64,000 bases of DNA, from contig NZ_BNJW01000005.1 in the NCBI RefSeq assembly GCF_015751045.1, positions 1-64,000 on the forward strand. Reading direction: 5' to 3'. The notes beneath the pieces are model-generated. The model searched no databases. It had not been told where the DNA came from and saw only the letters and a program-made list of their open reading frames with translations. This DNA is from Enterococcus lactis. GTDB lineage: Bacteria; Bacillota; Bacilli; Lactobacillales; Enterococcaceae. Shown here one piece after another: positions 1 through 9,142 of this stretch. Within the stretch, counting starts at the first letter, position 1, and every line of letters starts with the position of its first letter. The position numbers and the translations under genes are program-made.

Positions 1-2571
1 AAGTAGTGACTGTTTTTCCATCAATGGTTACCGTACCATCAGAAGCAATCTTGATTTCCCAAGTAGTCTTTTTGCTTAATTCATGCCCTTCTGGAGCTTT
101 TGTTTCTGTCAGTGTATAAGTCATTTCTTTTTGCAATTTGACATTTTCCGGAAGAGAATAGGTCCCATCACCATTATCAGTTAGTAAAGTATCAATAGAA
201 TCTCCTGTTAATTTGAAAACAGCGCCAATGAGTTTCTTTTCTCCTGTAGAGGAATTTTTCGTTATTTTTAAGTCTAACGGTGTGAATTGTTTAGTATTCT
301 TCCATGTCAGTGCATCTATTTGTTGAGAATCATATCCTGGTACAGGTAGTTCTTTGATTGTTTGGTAACTGAATGCTTGACCTTGATTATTATATTGAGG
401 CAGTGATAATATCTCTTGATAACTTTCTCCGCTATTTGCAGATAATTTGTCGACGTCTGCACGTTCCCACGAATTTGCAGTATCTTTAGCTGGTTTAGTG
501 ATGCGGATATATCCGTTTTTCCAAGCTGCAGCATCTGTTGTATGGTTCCGTTGGATTTCAAAAGTGACTTGATCTGGACGATTAGCTGGATTATTGTCAA
601 ATTCTTCCCATAATTTTTTGATGTGAAGATTGATTCCGGGAGCTTTAGCAGATGGTATACCGAATTCAGCTAATTCGTCAGTGTCAATACTTGGTTGGAA
701 AGTCGTCCTACCGTTCATTTGATACCAGAAATTCGGGTGGAAGTCCTCGTTTTCTGTCTGGATCCTCACTTGGTAATGGATTTGGATTTCTTGGTCTTTT
801 CCTAAATAAATCTGATTGCTCTTGATCGTATTTCCATCTATAGAAATAGTTGGAGTAACTGTTGTAGGGTTTGTTCCCACGCTTTTGACTGAAAGTGTAC
901 CAGGTTGATAAATAAATGGTTCTGCGATTGGATCATTTATTTGTCCATTACTTACAGTTGCAGAGATCTGTACAGCTTTTTTAGCCAGATATTCAGAGAT
1001 ATCTGTTGCATGATCGGCTGATTCATAATAAAGGTCACCTTTTTCATCTGCTGAAACCATTTGCCGCATACGAGACTCTACTTCTGCTTTGGATAGACCA
1101 GCTGCTGGATCGCTTTGAAGTTGGATACCAAGACCATGTATCTCGATTCCTCGTTCTTTGAGCGCCATCGCTTCTCCTATAGTTGCGATAAATGTGCTGT
1201 CTATTCTTCTGGATTGGTTGTTTTGGTCAGGTGCATCATAGATTCTTGAGATTAGAGAAGTATTTCCCGGCTGATCTTGAGTATTGGAAAACTGGGTACC
1301 GTAATAATCGTTGCTTGATTGTGCGTGTACTCGCTGTACTTTATAAGAAAATGTCGGTACACCATCCGTCAGCAAGACGATCACTTTTTTATGTCCATTT
1401 GGAACGGATAGCATGTCTCCTGCATCTCTTAGTCCTTTTTGTGTAAAAGTACCGCCATTTGTCCATGAAGGTGTGATGGATTTTACTTGATTTTTACTGA
1501 ATCAAATGAACCCATCTGCACAGTACCGTTACTGTACAGATGGCCTTCGCTGGAGTAGCCGACATATCCCATATTGATTTTGTCTGTGATACCGCTATCT
1601 GCTAAAGTATCGACAAAACGATCGACACCGATTTTTACTTCACCGATCCGATCATTGTCGTTCATACTTCCTGACCAGTCTACGACCAATACGAGATCAA
1701 GAGGCGTGATATCTTTTTGTACATTTCCACGGGCATTCAAATAAACATCAAACAATCCAGGTGTAGTTGTCTCCTTTGCAAACTTACGTATCGCATAGTC
1801 TGCTTGATTGCCTGTTCCCCCGTATTCGATATACGAATGAGTCCGATCATTAGGATCTCCATCCCAAGAATTTATCCCATCCCATTGATTTGATCCATTT
1901 TTATTACCTTGGTGATCAAGAACATTTGTATTTCCTGTAGGTTGCCAATTGGCTTTAGGATAAGTGCCTTGATCATCCGTCGTATACTCTGTAGGAATCG
2001 TCTGGTTAGCTGAAACAGTCATAGCTGGCAAAGACAATGTAGGCAATGTAAAGGGACTGACAGAATTTTCATTTTCTTCTGATATTCCTTCTTTTGTTTC
2101 GTCTGTATTTGGTGTTGACACTTCTGTCTCTTTCTTGTGTTCTGTCGCATCAGTAATGTCATACTCTTTATTATCGACGATCAGCTTATTTGTCTGGCTG
2201 TGATAAAGTGTTGGATCGATTGGAAGACTTAGATTGATCGTTTGTTTAGTGTTTGGAGAGATTTCCAGCGTGGTTTTCCCGCTTTTTACCTGATAAGCAT
2301 AGCCATCTCCTTCCTTTCTTTCCACATCTCTTAAGTAATTCTCAACTAGACCAATTTCTTTCTCTACCTTTTCTGTACTGTTGTTATTCGCATTTAGTTT
2401 GACGTTCAGTGCTTTTTTCCCAGATTGATCTGAAGTGATTTCAGCTGAAATGATTTCTAACATCGTTGGATTATCTGTAGCTTCTGCTGTTGCAGTTACA
2501 GGCAGAATGTTCGATAAACTCAATAATATCAGCACAAAAACAACTTTCAGCTTCTTCCCTGTGGTCGTCAT
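1..2571 (-). pseudogene. ebpA: EbpA-like pilus tip adhesin (VWA + pilin domains), frameshifted, 3' end outside window
   Basis: Secreted, sortase-assembled pilus tip protein. The first 362 residues hold a signal peptide (about 1-28), a Thr/Glu-rich N-terminal region and the start of a von Willebrand A domain whose metal site reads DWSGSM from about residue 298, as in EbpA of E. faecalis. This frame stops at 1483-1485. The VWA domain resumes at once in the next frame (after a VKNQVK segment; later VLLTDGVPTF) and stays open to base 1, where SpaA/Cna_B-like pilin modules follow (for example around 480-600 and 60-250). One missing A in the A5 run of the coding strand (1491-1495) restores the full frame. 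A divergent Mga-family regulator starts 170 bp away. Identity as EbpA/EmpA rather than another enterococcal VWA pilin is inferred from the metal motif and the regulator; the frameshift is seen directly. Confidence 0.72.
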
Positions 2572-2740
2572 TTTTCCCCTCCTTTTTATTTTTTTCTGTT
2601 TTGACGTGAATAGTGATGATTATTAAAATAAATAAACGTATTTATTCTAATATGATAATTATTATACGAAGGGCACTAGAGGGAATCACACCAATTTTCA
2701 TACCAATTGGTTTCATTTATGACGTTGATTCCTTTGATTA

Positions 2741-4207
2741 ATGAGCGTTTCATTAAAGAAAAGGGTTGAGAGAGAAAAACATATGATCAGGTTGCTGGAA
2801 GGAAACTATAGAAAGATGGAAAAAATCATTCGGATTCTATCCATTTCTGACAAGTGGATGACTAAAAAAGAACTTGCCAAACGAATCGGTAGTTCGGAAT
2901 CTACGTTTGTAAGGTATATCGAAGAAATCAAAATCCGCTGGGGAACGGATGTAACGATTCAGTCTTCACAAAAATTGGGGTATCGACTTGAACATTTGAA
3001 TGTACCGGCTTATTTAAATGTGCTAATGGAAATGTCACAAAGTTCTACAAATAGTCGTCTATTAAATGAAATCATTGTCAATCCGGGTAAAACGATCGAG
3101 TATTATTGTGAAAAAATCTCGATTAGTCGTTCTTCTTTTACGCGTAAGTTGAAACAATGCAATCAAATTTTAGAAAGCTATTTATTAAAAGTAATCGTCG
3201 ATCAAGGGTTTCAGTTGACTAGCCTGAAAAGTGAGCTCCAGCTGCGTATCTTTGTCACCTTTTTCTTTTTAAGCTACTATGGAAGACGTACTTTGCCATT
3301 TCCAATCGAAAAAAAGAAGATCAAAGAAATTATGTCAAAGAACAATTGTCAGTTGAATTTATTCCAAGAAGAAAGTCCTTATGAGCAATCTTTCTTTATT
3401 ATGTATTTTGTTGTGCATCTTATGCGGGAATCACAAGGAAATCCATTCGAATGGAAAGCTGGAGACCCATATGTAAAGTTGATAAATATAGATAAAAAAG
3501 ACTTTTTGATCTTGAAAAATCTTTTAGGGAAATTGAAGTACAGCAGCTATATAAAAGTAGTGAACTATTTTGTCAATACGATTTTTTCAGAATTTTCGGA
3601 GAAAGAAAAAAATGAAATCAGTGAACAGATACGAAAAAATATATCCTACTGTTCATTTTCATCTGCTGATTGCAAAGAAAAAAACGAAGAATTTGTTGTT
3701 CGACTCTTAACTCAAATTTATTTTTTCTCACGTATTTTTCCATACGATACGACTCATTTGACGATCCGTGCCACTTTCTTTGCGGAACAGATGCAACATC
3801 GCCATATACGTCTATATGCTGGATTTCGTGCAGAACTTCAATTTTATTCCACCCTACTGAATCGAAATTTGATTTATTATTTATCTAGCTATATATTTTG
3901 GATGCTTATCGGTAATCCTGAAATACACCATTATACTTCCGATAAAAAAATACTGATCGTCAGTGACTTAAGTCTTCGACATAGTCGATACATTGAAGAA
4001 TATGTCAGTGATGTTCTTGCTGTGCATAAGATTCACTCTGAAACAACTGCTATCACTGAAGATCAACTTTCGAAATACAATCTTCTTGAGTATGACCTGA
4101 TCGTCACGAATCAACCAATTCCGAATACCCATGTTCCTTATATGTTGATTGATGATAGTGTGTCATTCGCAAATGAAGAAGAACTGATCCGCTTATTTGA
4201 GCTATAA
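2741..4207 (+). CDS. ebpR: Mga/AtxA-family transcriptional regulator, EbpR-like
   Basis: Predicted activator of the divergent pilus gene. The N-terminal 100 residues hold helix-turn-helix segments (ISDKWMTKKELAKRIGSSES) typical of the Mga/PRD-like family, followed by a second HTH-like stretch (ISRSSFTRKLKQ), a long helical central region, and a C-terminal part resembling a PTS EIIB fold (KKILIVSDLS...). Length (about 475-488 aa) fits the family. The first ATG at 2741 has no good ribosome site; the ATG at 2783, after GAGAG, or at 2816, after AAGGA, are better candidates. In E. faecalis EbpR activates ebpABC; that this protein does the same is inference from position and family. Confidence 0.75.
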   Translation: MSVSLKKRVEREKHMIRLLEGNYRKMEKIIRILSISDKWMTKKELAKRIGSSESTFVRYIEEIKIRWGTDVTIQSSQKLGYRLEHLNVPAYLNVLMEMSQSSTNSRLLNEIIVNPGKTIEYYCEKISISRSSFTRKLKQCNQILESYLLKVIVDQGFQLTSLKSELQLRIFVTFFFLSYYGRRTLPFPIEKKKIKEIMSKNNCQLNLFQEESPYEQSFFIMYFVVHLMRESQGNPFEWKAGDPYVKLINIDKKDFLILKNLLGKLKYSSYIKVVNYFVNTIFSEFSEKEKNEISEQIRKNISYCSFSSADCKEKNEEFVVRLLTQIYFFSRIFPYDTTHLTIRATFFAEQMQHRHIRLYAGFRAELQFYSTLLNRNLIYYLSSYIFWMLIGNPEIHHYTSDKKILIVSDLSLRHSRYIEEYVSDVLAVHKIHSETTAITEDQLSKYNLLEYDLIVTNQPIPNTHVPYMLIDDSVSFANEEELIRLFEL

Positions 4208-4213
4208 ACAATC

Positions 4214-4287
4214 AAAAAACAGCTATGTATACTCTACCATCCTGATAAAAATGTCAGGACAAATAGACATAGCTGTTTCTTTTTATT
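4214..4287. terminator. Bidirectional terminator between ebpR-like and tetR genes
   Basis: AAACAGCTATGT (from about 4217) pairs with ACATAGCTGTTT (to about 4278), with A and T runs on the outer sides so that it can serve both convergent genes. An inner hairpin TCCTGA/TCAGGA sits in the loop. Confidence 0.8.
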
Positions 4288-4879
4288 GGATACCTTTTGC
4301 AATCCAACGAGATTTATAGCGAAAATCTTTTAATAGTTCTTCTTTTGTCCAGCCATTTGCAATGAGATCCGTCAATGAGTTCATTACGAGAGACATGGAG
4401 AAGTATAAGAAGCTAACTGCTTCTTCCGACGATTGAATGGTAAAATGATTAATTTTTAGTAATTCTAGCCATTTGTCGTTCATAGGAGAATCAGCAGTTA
4501 GCTCTCTGCGTTTGGTTGTCTGCTGATCATTTCTCTGGGTCAATAAGTATAATCTTTGCCAATAGATACTATTGTGATCTAAATCGCTGCACCACTCCAA
4601 ATACTTTTCGATCCCTAAAAAGAAATGTTGTTTGTTTTCACTAATGAATGTCAAGATATCTTGATGGACTATATGAGAACTGCTTTTGATCGTATACAAA
4701 TAAGCATCTTCTAAATCTTGAAAATATTTATAAAAAGCGCCGCGTGACATTCCCATTTTCTCAACAATTTCTGAGACTTTTACTTGGCTGATGTGCTGTG
4801 AGCAAAATATCTCTAACAATAGGTCGTCGATTCGCTGCTTCTTTGCTTTCGGCAAATTGAAAAAAGTTTCTTTTGGCAT
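4283..4879 (-). CDS. hrtR: TetR-family repressor of heme efflux, HrtR/FhtR-like
   Basis: A 198-aa TetR-type regulator: N-terminal HTH (VSEIVEKMGMSRGAFYKYF, about residues 35-53) and an all-helical ligand domain. The start at 4879 is chosen because AAGGAG lies just upstream of ATG for MPKETFF; an earlier in-frame ATG at 4930 lies before that site. It is the last gene of the hrtB-hrtA-tetR unit. Residues H72 and H145 fall close to the heme-ligand histidines I recall for Lactococcus HrtR (H72, H149), which supports heme sensing, and the operators upstream of hrtB match the TGACA-N3-TGTCA form of HrtR sites. Enterococcal FhtR is the other possible name; the specific effector is inferred. Confidence 0.72.
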   Translation of the reverse strand: MPKETFFNLPKAKKQRIDDLLLEIFCSQHISQVKVSEIVEKMGMSRGAFYKYFQDLEDAYLYTIKSSSHIVHQDILTFISENKQHFFLGIEKYLEWCSDLDHNSIYWQRLYLLTQRNDQQTTKRRELTADSPMNDKWLELLKINHFTIQSSEEAVSFLYFSMSLVMNSLTDLIANGWTKEELLKDFRYKSRWIAKGIQ

Positions 4880-4937
4880 CCACATCTCTCCTTTATCTCT
4901 GATTATACGTGGATTGCCCATCCTTGTCATGAAGTAC

Positions 4938-5624
4938 TCATTTTTTCTCTTTCTCTTCTTCTGTCAAGTACCCATCTTCCATTCGATAAACGCGATCACT
5001 CCACTGAATCATACGGACATCATGAGTAACCATAATAGTTGCTTTTTGTTTTTCATGAGCTTCCTTAACCAGTAATTTCACGACCTCATATGCATGATCG
5101 GTATCTAAACTAGCTGTTGGTTCGTCCGCTAAGATCAAGCTCGGTTCATTATATAAAGCGCGAGCAATCGCCACTCTCTGTCTTTCCCCACCAGAAAGAT
5201 CTCTAGGATAACTGTTCTTTAGTGACTGGATATCTAAAGATTGCAGTAAAGAATCGCTTTTTTTGGAAACATCTTTTTTTGAAGTGACTTGATCAACTAG
5301 TTCAAATTGCTCTTTTACCGTTAAAAAAGGAATCAGATTAGAGCTTTGGAGAATAAATCCAATTTCTTGAAAACGCAGATCTGCTCGTTTTTTTTCTGGA
5401 AGTTCAGTTAATGAATGACCGTTGATCACTATTTCTCCGGAAGTCGGTGTTTGCAATCCTCCTGAAATGGTGAGAAAAGTACTTTTACCTGAACCAGAAG
5501 GACCAATAATGCTGACGAATTCCCCTTCCTTTACATAAAAATCAATTCCTTTCAAAGCTGAGACCTTTGTATGACCAGAACCGAATGTCTTGGTAACTTT
5601 TTTCATTGTCAATATTTCTTTCAT
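4938..5624 (-). CDS. hrtA: ABC transporter ATP-binding protein, heme efflux HrtA-like
   Basis: Cytoplasmic ATPase of 228 aa in the MacB/LolD group. It has Walker A GPSGSGKST (near residue 41), Q-loop ILQSS, signature LSGGERQRVA and Walker B LILADEPTASLD, followed by the switch VTHD. Start at 5624 follows GGAGG. It lies 5 bp downstream of the FtsX-type permease and 58 bp before the tetR gene, so the three are one transcription unit. The domain set and gene order match HrtBA heme exporters of lactic acid bacteria and staphylococci; heme as the substrate is inferred from the permease, regulator and operators. Confidence 0.82.
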   Translation of the reverse strand: MKEILTMKKVTKTFGSGHTKVSALKGIDFYVKEGEFVSIIGPSGSGKSTFLTISGGLQTPTSGEIVINGHSLTELPEKKRADLRFQEIGFILQSSNLIPFLTVKEQFELVDQVTSKKDVSKKSDSLLQSLDIQSLKNSYPRDLSGGERQRVAIARALYNEPSLILADEPTASLDTDHAYEVVKLLVKEAHEKQKATIMVTHDVRMIQWSDRVYRMEDGYLTEEEKEKK

Positions 5625-5629
5625 TTTTA

Positions 5630-6703
5630 TTAACCTCCTATTGCTGTAATTGGGTCTACTTTTGTTATTGTACGGATTGAAAAGAGTCCGCCTAGCATCG
5701 CGACAATGATCAAAATCCCACTATATAGCAGCCATTGGGACCAAAAAACAGCAAAAGGCATCGCACTTGGTAAAATCAGACTAGTCAGATAAGCAAACAC
5801 AAGAGCAACCAGGACGCCTACCAACCCCACAATAAATGACTGTGCAACTAAAGATTTAGCAATGAAGGAATTTTTGATTCCTTGTGCTTTCATTACTCCA
5901 AAAATAGCAGTTTTTTGAAGAGTAATCACATACATAAAAATACCGACTACGGCAGCGACTACTAAGAACAAAAAGTAGATCATCGCGTTTAAGGTCATGT
6001 TTTGGGCAGAATAGCCAGGAATGCTTTCAATGAACGTCTCAATAGTTAGTAACTGTAGTTTCTTTGATGCTTTTTCTTTCGAAATTTTAGCAGAATTCTT
6101 TGTAACGATTCCATTGATTGGCTGTTCCTCTTCAGAAGCAAATGGCTGTTTTCCATACTTCAAAGCAGTCCACGTATCAAGAGATGTATAGATGACTGGA
6201 GAAACAGTGTAATAAGTTGCAGGAAAGATTCCAACAATCGTCAAAGGATCGTTGTAACTGCCAATTTTGATCGTATCTCCGATTTTATAACCTGAATCAG
6301 CCAGGTTTTGCGAGATGATAATCTCATTCTTTGTTTTGAATTCATGCCCTTTCGTGAGTTTTGGTAATAAGAATGCTTTTTTTGACGTGCCGAAAACTGT
6401 GACATTTTCTTTATTTTTTCCTTTGACTGCACCGCTGTATAATCCAATCGGGGCTTTTTCTCCTCCTTCAATATATGTCAGATCTTCTCTTGTTAATTGT
6501 GAAGCAGCAAATACTTGATTGGCGTCCTCTGATAAAACAATCTCTTGTGCATCCCAATCATCGATTGCTTTCTTGAATTCTTCAGAAAGCCCATTTGCTA
6601 GTCCAGATAACATAAATACGACATACGCAATCAAGAACATAATCCCGATGATCAAGCCATACCGTAATTTAGAATAGCGAATTTCTTTGATAGCTAGAAA
6701 CAT
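5630..6703 (-). CDS. hrtB: FtsX-type permease, heme efflux HrtB-like
   Basis: Membrane subunit of 357 aa. One N-terminal transmembrane helix (about 17-38) is followed by a large extracytoplasmic MacB-PCD-like domain and three C-terminal helices (about 245-350), the FtsX layout. The N-terminus MFLAIKEIRYSKLRYG closely resembles HrtB proteins. The start at 6703 follows GGAGG; an upstream ATG at 6739 would precede the ribosome site. Two perfect TetR-type palindromes lie 29 and 67 bp upstream. Expected role: extrusion of excess heme from the membrane together with HrtA, protecting a heme-auxotrophic enterococcus from toxic host heme. Confidence 0.82.
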   Translation of the reverse strand: MFLAIKEIRYSKLRYGLIIGIMFLIAYVVFMLSGLANGLSEEFKKAIDDWDAQEIVLSEDANQVFAASQLTREDLTYIEGGEKAPIGLYSGAVKGKNKENVTVFGTSKKAFLLPKLTKGHEFKTKNEIIISQNLADSGYKIGDTIKIGSYNDPLTIVGIFPATYYTVSPVIYTSLDTWTALKYGKQPFASEEEQPINGIVTKNSAKISKEKASKKLQLLTIETFIESIPGYSAQNMTLNAMIYFLFLVVAAVVGIFMYVITLQKTAIFGVMKAQGIKNSFIAKSLVAQSFIVGLVGVLVALVFAYLTSLILPSAMPFAVFWSQWLLYSGILIIVAMLGGLFSIRTITKVDPITAIGG

Positions 6704-6731
6704 TTGATTTTCCTCCCTATGATATGTTGAT

Positions 6732-6748
6732 AGTGACAAAATGTCACT
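6732..6748. promoter_or_regulatory. Operator 1 upstream of hrtB (TetR palindrome)
   Basis: AGTGACAAAATGTCACT is a perfect 17-bp inverted repeat with a single central base. Its core TGACA-N3-TGTCA matches HrtR-type operators. It lies 29 bp upstream of the hrtB start codon. Confidence 0.85.
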
Positions 6749-6769
6749 CGTTGAATAGTGTAACTCTAA

Positions 6770-6786
6770 AGTGACATTTTGTCACT
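6770..6786. promoter_or_regulatory. Operator 2 upstream of hrtB (TetR palindrome)
   Basis: AGTGACATTTTGTCACT is a second perfect 17-bp inverted repeat, 38 bp centre to centre from the first. Two sites in one promoter suggest tight repression by paired dimers on the hrtBA-tetR promoter. Confidence 0.85.
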
Positions 6787-6862
6787 TCTGTTGGATTTTT
6801 TTATCAATAAATTGTCTAAGACACCTTTCCATAAAATCTTAACATGTGTCATAATAGGATTA

Positions 6863-6895
6863 TTTAAGTCTTATTTATGTTATCCATGTTAAACT
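6863..6895 (+). promoter_or_regulatory. CiaR-like direct repeat and -10 of the ciaRH promoter
   Basis: TTTAAG (6863-6868), five bases, then TTTATG (6874-6879) is one base from the streptococcal CiaR box TTTAAG-N5-TTTAAG. A TAAACT -10 candidate follows after 10 bases (6890-6895), the spacing seen in CiaR-activated promoters. It suggests autoregulation. Confidence 0.65.
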
Positions 6896-6923
6896 AAAGT
6901 GACCAAATGAATGAGGTGGGAAA

Positions 6924-7598
6924 ATGTTTAAACTATTAGTAGTAGAAGACGATAAGGTATTATCCAATAATATAAAAGAAATACTCACAACAATTGGTGA
7001 GATAACACAAGTTTATAACGGTGGTGAAGGACTGTTTGAGTTGGAAAGCGGTGTTTATGACCTTGCAATCTTGGATTTGATGATGCCGGAAATGAATGGT
7101 TATGAAGTCCTAGCAAAGTTACGGAAAGAAAAAATACAGACTCCTGTATTGATTTTGACAGCAAAAGATAGTTTGGAAGATAAGATTGAAGGATTTGAAC
7201 GTGGTGCAGATGATTATCTGACAAAACCGTTCTATCGAGAAGAATTGATCATGCGCGTGAAAGCATTATTGAAACGATCGCTTGGTCTCTTTGATGAAAA
7301 CATTCTGAAGTATAAGGATATCAGTTGTGATCTAAAAAGTAATGAAGTATTGTATAAAGAACAAGTTTTGCCCATACAAGGAAAAGAGTTTGAATTACTC
7401 GTTTATTTTTTACAAAATAAAGGAATCATTTTGACAAAAGAGCAGATATTTGATCGGATCTGGGGATTTGATTCTGATACGACGATTACAGTTGTTGAAG
7501 TTTACATGAGCAATTTACGGAAACATCTACGCAGTACTGGACTAGATAAAGAAATCAAAACTTTACGTAATGTTGGTTATATATTGCAAGGGGTGTGA
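6924..7598 (+). CDS. ciaR: OmpR-family response regulator CiaR
   Basis: DNA-binding response regulator of 224 aa. The receiver domain (1-115) has the acidic pair ED near residue 9, the phospho-acceptor in AILDLMMPE (D at about 51), and the switch lysine in YLTKPF. The C-terminal winged helix ends VVEVYMSNLRKHL...TLRNVGYIL. The stretch GFERGADDYLTKPFYREEL and the DRIWGFDSDTT motif follow pneumococcal CiaR closely. Start follows GAGGTGGG. Its 3' end is translationally close to the kinase gene. In streptococci CiaRH responds to cell-wall stress and controls small RNAs; here the role is inferred from homology. Confidence 0.85.
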   Translation: MFKLLVVEDDKVLSNNIKEILTTIGEITQVYNGGEGLFELESGVYDLAILDLMMPEMNGYEVLAKLRKEKIQTPVLILTAKDSLEDKIEGFERGADDYLTKPFYREELIMRVKALLKRSLGLFDENILKYKDISCDLKSNEVLYKEQVLPIQGKEFELLVYFLQNKGIILTKEQIFDRIWGFDSDTTITVVEVYMSNLRKHLRSTGLDKEIKTLRNVGYILQGV

Positions 7599-7602
7599 TG
7601 CA

Positions 7603-8943
7603 ATGAATGGAGATATTACACGCAAGCAGCGTAGCCGTTTTTTTGCAACGAATGTAGCTGCATTTGCTTTGATCTTTTTTCTTCTGGGGTTTATTACTTT
7701 ACAGATATTGAACCAATCTGCGTATAGAGAAACGGATCTTTCATTAGAGAAAACAGATTTTGATTCTCGGACAGTACAATTAGAGATACAAAGGTATCAG
7801 CAAGGTGATCCCTTTTTGAACCCGAATCAAATGGAACAAAACAGAACAAACATGGAACAACCATTGATGGAACCATCAAATGACCGATTTAACACTCAAG
7901 TGATCTTGTGGTCTGAAAATGGTGAGATATTGAATAAGGCAGCTATTGGTGGACGCTTCAATCAGATCAAAGAATTAAAAATGGATACAAAAAATCTGAA
8001 TACCATCCAAAATATTGAATTAAATGAAGAAAACGACTCATCTACCCTCTCCTTCCGCTCGATAACGAAAAAAGCAGAGACGAATCAAGTTGGTGTTGCC
8101 TATATCCAAATTTTAGAAAATACAAATCAAATCAAAAATTCATTAGCAACTTTTCGCACAATTATGATTTTGTGTATGGTTGTTTTCTGGCTTATCTCAA
8201 TTGGCATTAGTTATTACTTGTCTAGTCTAAGCATGCGCCCTATCATTCTTTCTTGGAGAAGACAAAAAGAATTTGTCGAAAATGCTTCTCATGAATTACG
8301 TACACCGTTAACGATTATTCAAAATAGTTTGGAACATCTATTTACCAAACCTGATCATACCATCATTGAGGAATCTGAAAGTATTGCTCAAGCATTGTCA
8401 GAGACGAGACGGCTCACTGGATTGACTTCAGATCTGCTGACGATTGCCCGAAATGATTCTGATCAGCAGCTACTTTCAAAACAAATGATCAATACACAGG
8501 AATATATCGAAAACCTTGTTAAACCATTTCAAGAGATGGCCACCATAGACGGAAAGGAGTTTATCCTTCATAACGAGGCAACATCAGAAGTACCAATTGA
8601 CGAAAAAAAGATCCATCAAGTTTTGGTTATTTTGCTAGATAATGCCTTAAAATATACGAATCCAAAAGATAAAATCATTTTAGATTCGTCTGTTAACCAT
8701 AAAGAATGGCTGATTCACGTAAAGAATACTGGCCCTTCTATCAGTGAAGAAGATCAAGTAAGAATCTTTGATCGATTTTATCGGGAAGATCAATCTCGTG
8801 CGAAGGAAACTGGCGGTTACGGACTTGGATTGGCGATTGCAAAACAGATAATCGAACAGCACCACGGACAAATTTCTGTATCCAATTATCTTCCACAAGG
8901 AGTTGATTTTAAAGTCCAATTACCGTTGAAGCCTAAAAAATAA
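7603..8943 (+). CDS. ciaH: Sensor histidine kinase CiaH
   Basis: Membrane histidine kinase of 446 aa. Two transmembrane helices (about 17-37 and 180-200) flank an extracytoplasmic sensor region of about 140 residues. The phospho-acceptor is in FVENASHELRTPL (H-box), followed by N-box LDNALKYT, and G-boxes FDRFYRED and GGYGLGLAIAKQI. The start at 7603 is chosen because AAGGGGTG precedes that ATG, 4 bp after the ciaR stop. It is co-transcribed with ciaR and is followed by a strong hairpin inside an intergenic repeat. Confidence 0.85.
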   Translation: MNGDITRKQRSRFFATNVAAFALIFFLLGFITLQILNQSAYRETDLSLEKTDFDSRTVQLEIQRYQQGDPFLNPNQMEQNRTNMEQPLMEPSNDRFNTQVILWSENGEILNKAAIGGRFNQIKELKMDTKNLNTIQNIELNEENDSSTLSFRSITKKAETNQVGVAYIQILENTNQIKNSLATFRTIMILCMVVFWLISIGISYYLSSLSMRPIILSWRRQKEFVENASHELRTPLTIIQNSLEHLFTKPDHTIIEESESIAQALSETRRLTGLTSDLLTIARNDSDQQLLSKQMINTQEYIENLVKPFQEMATIDGKEFILHNEATSEVPIDEKKIHQVLVILLDNALKYTNPKDKIILDSSVNHKEWLIHVKNTGPSISEEDQVRIFDRFYREDQSRAKETGGYGLGLAIAKQIIEQHHGQISVSNYLPQGVDFKVQLPLKPKK

Positions 8944-8968
8944 TGCTTAACTCTAAAACATACTAGGA

Positions 8969-9137
8969 AAAGGGCTGTGACAATAATCTTGTCACAGCCC
9001 TGTTTTCCGAATAAACGGTGTTCCAGAAGTAGCTTCTTCGGAAATAAGCCGAAATTTCACAAAAATTTGAGAAACAAATTTCGTAAACTCCTTCTTATTT
9101 CTTGAAGCTGACCACTTCTGTCACAACCTCTTTAGCT
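8969..9137 (+). repeat. MITE-like intergenic element, copy A, with terminator hairpin
   Basis: The left end is a hairpin, AGGGCTGTGAC/GTCACAGCCCT (8971-9001), with a T-rich tail that can end ciaH. It is followed by CCGAATAAACGGTGTTCCAG, an internal region, and a right end GTCACAACC that is inverted relative to the left end. Related copies occur at 15620, 34992 and 63025. Confidence 0.65.
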
Positions 9138-9142
9138 TACGC

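Noticed and set aside
1192-1446. 84-codon open frame on the plus strand
   Set aside because: It lies opposite the VWA domain of the pilus gene, has no ribosome site, and is explained by the coding strand frame.
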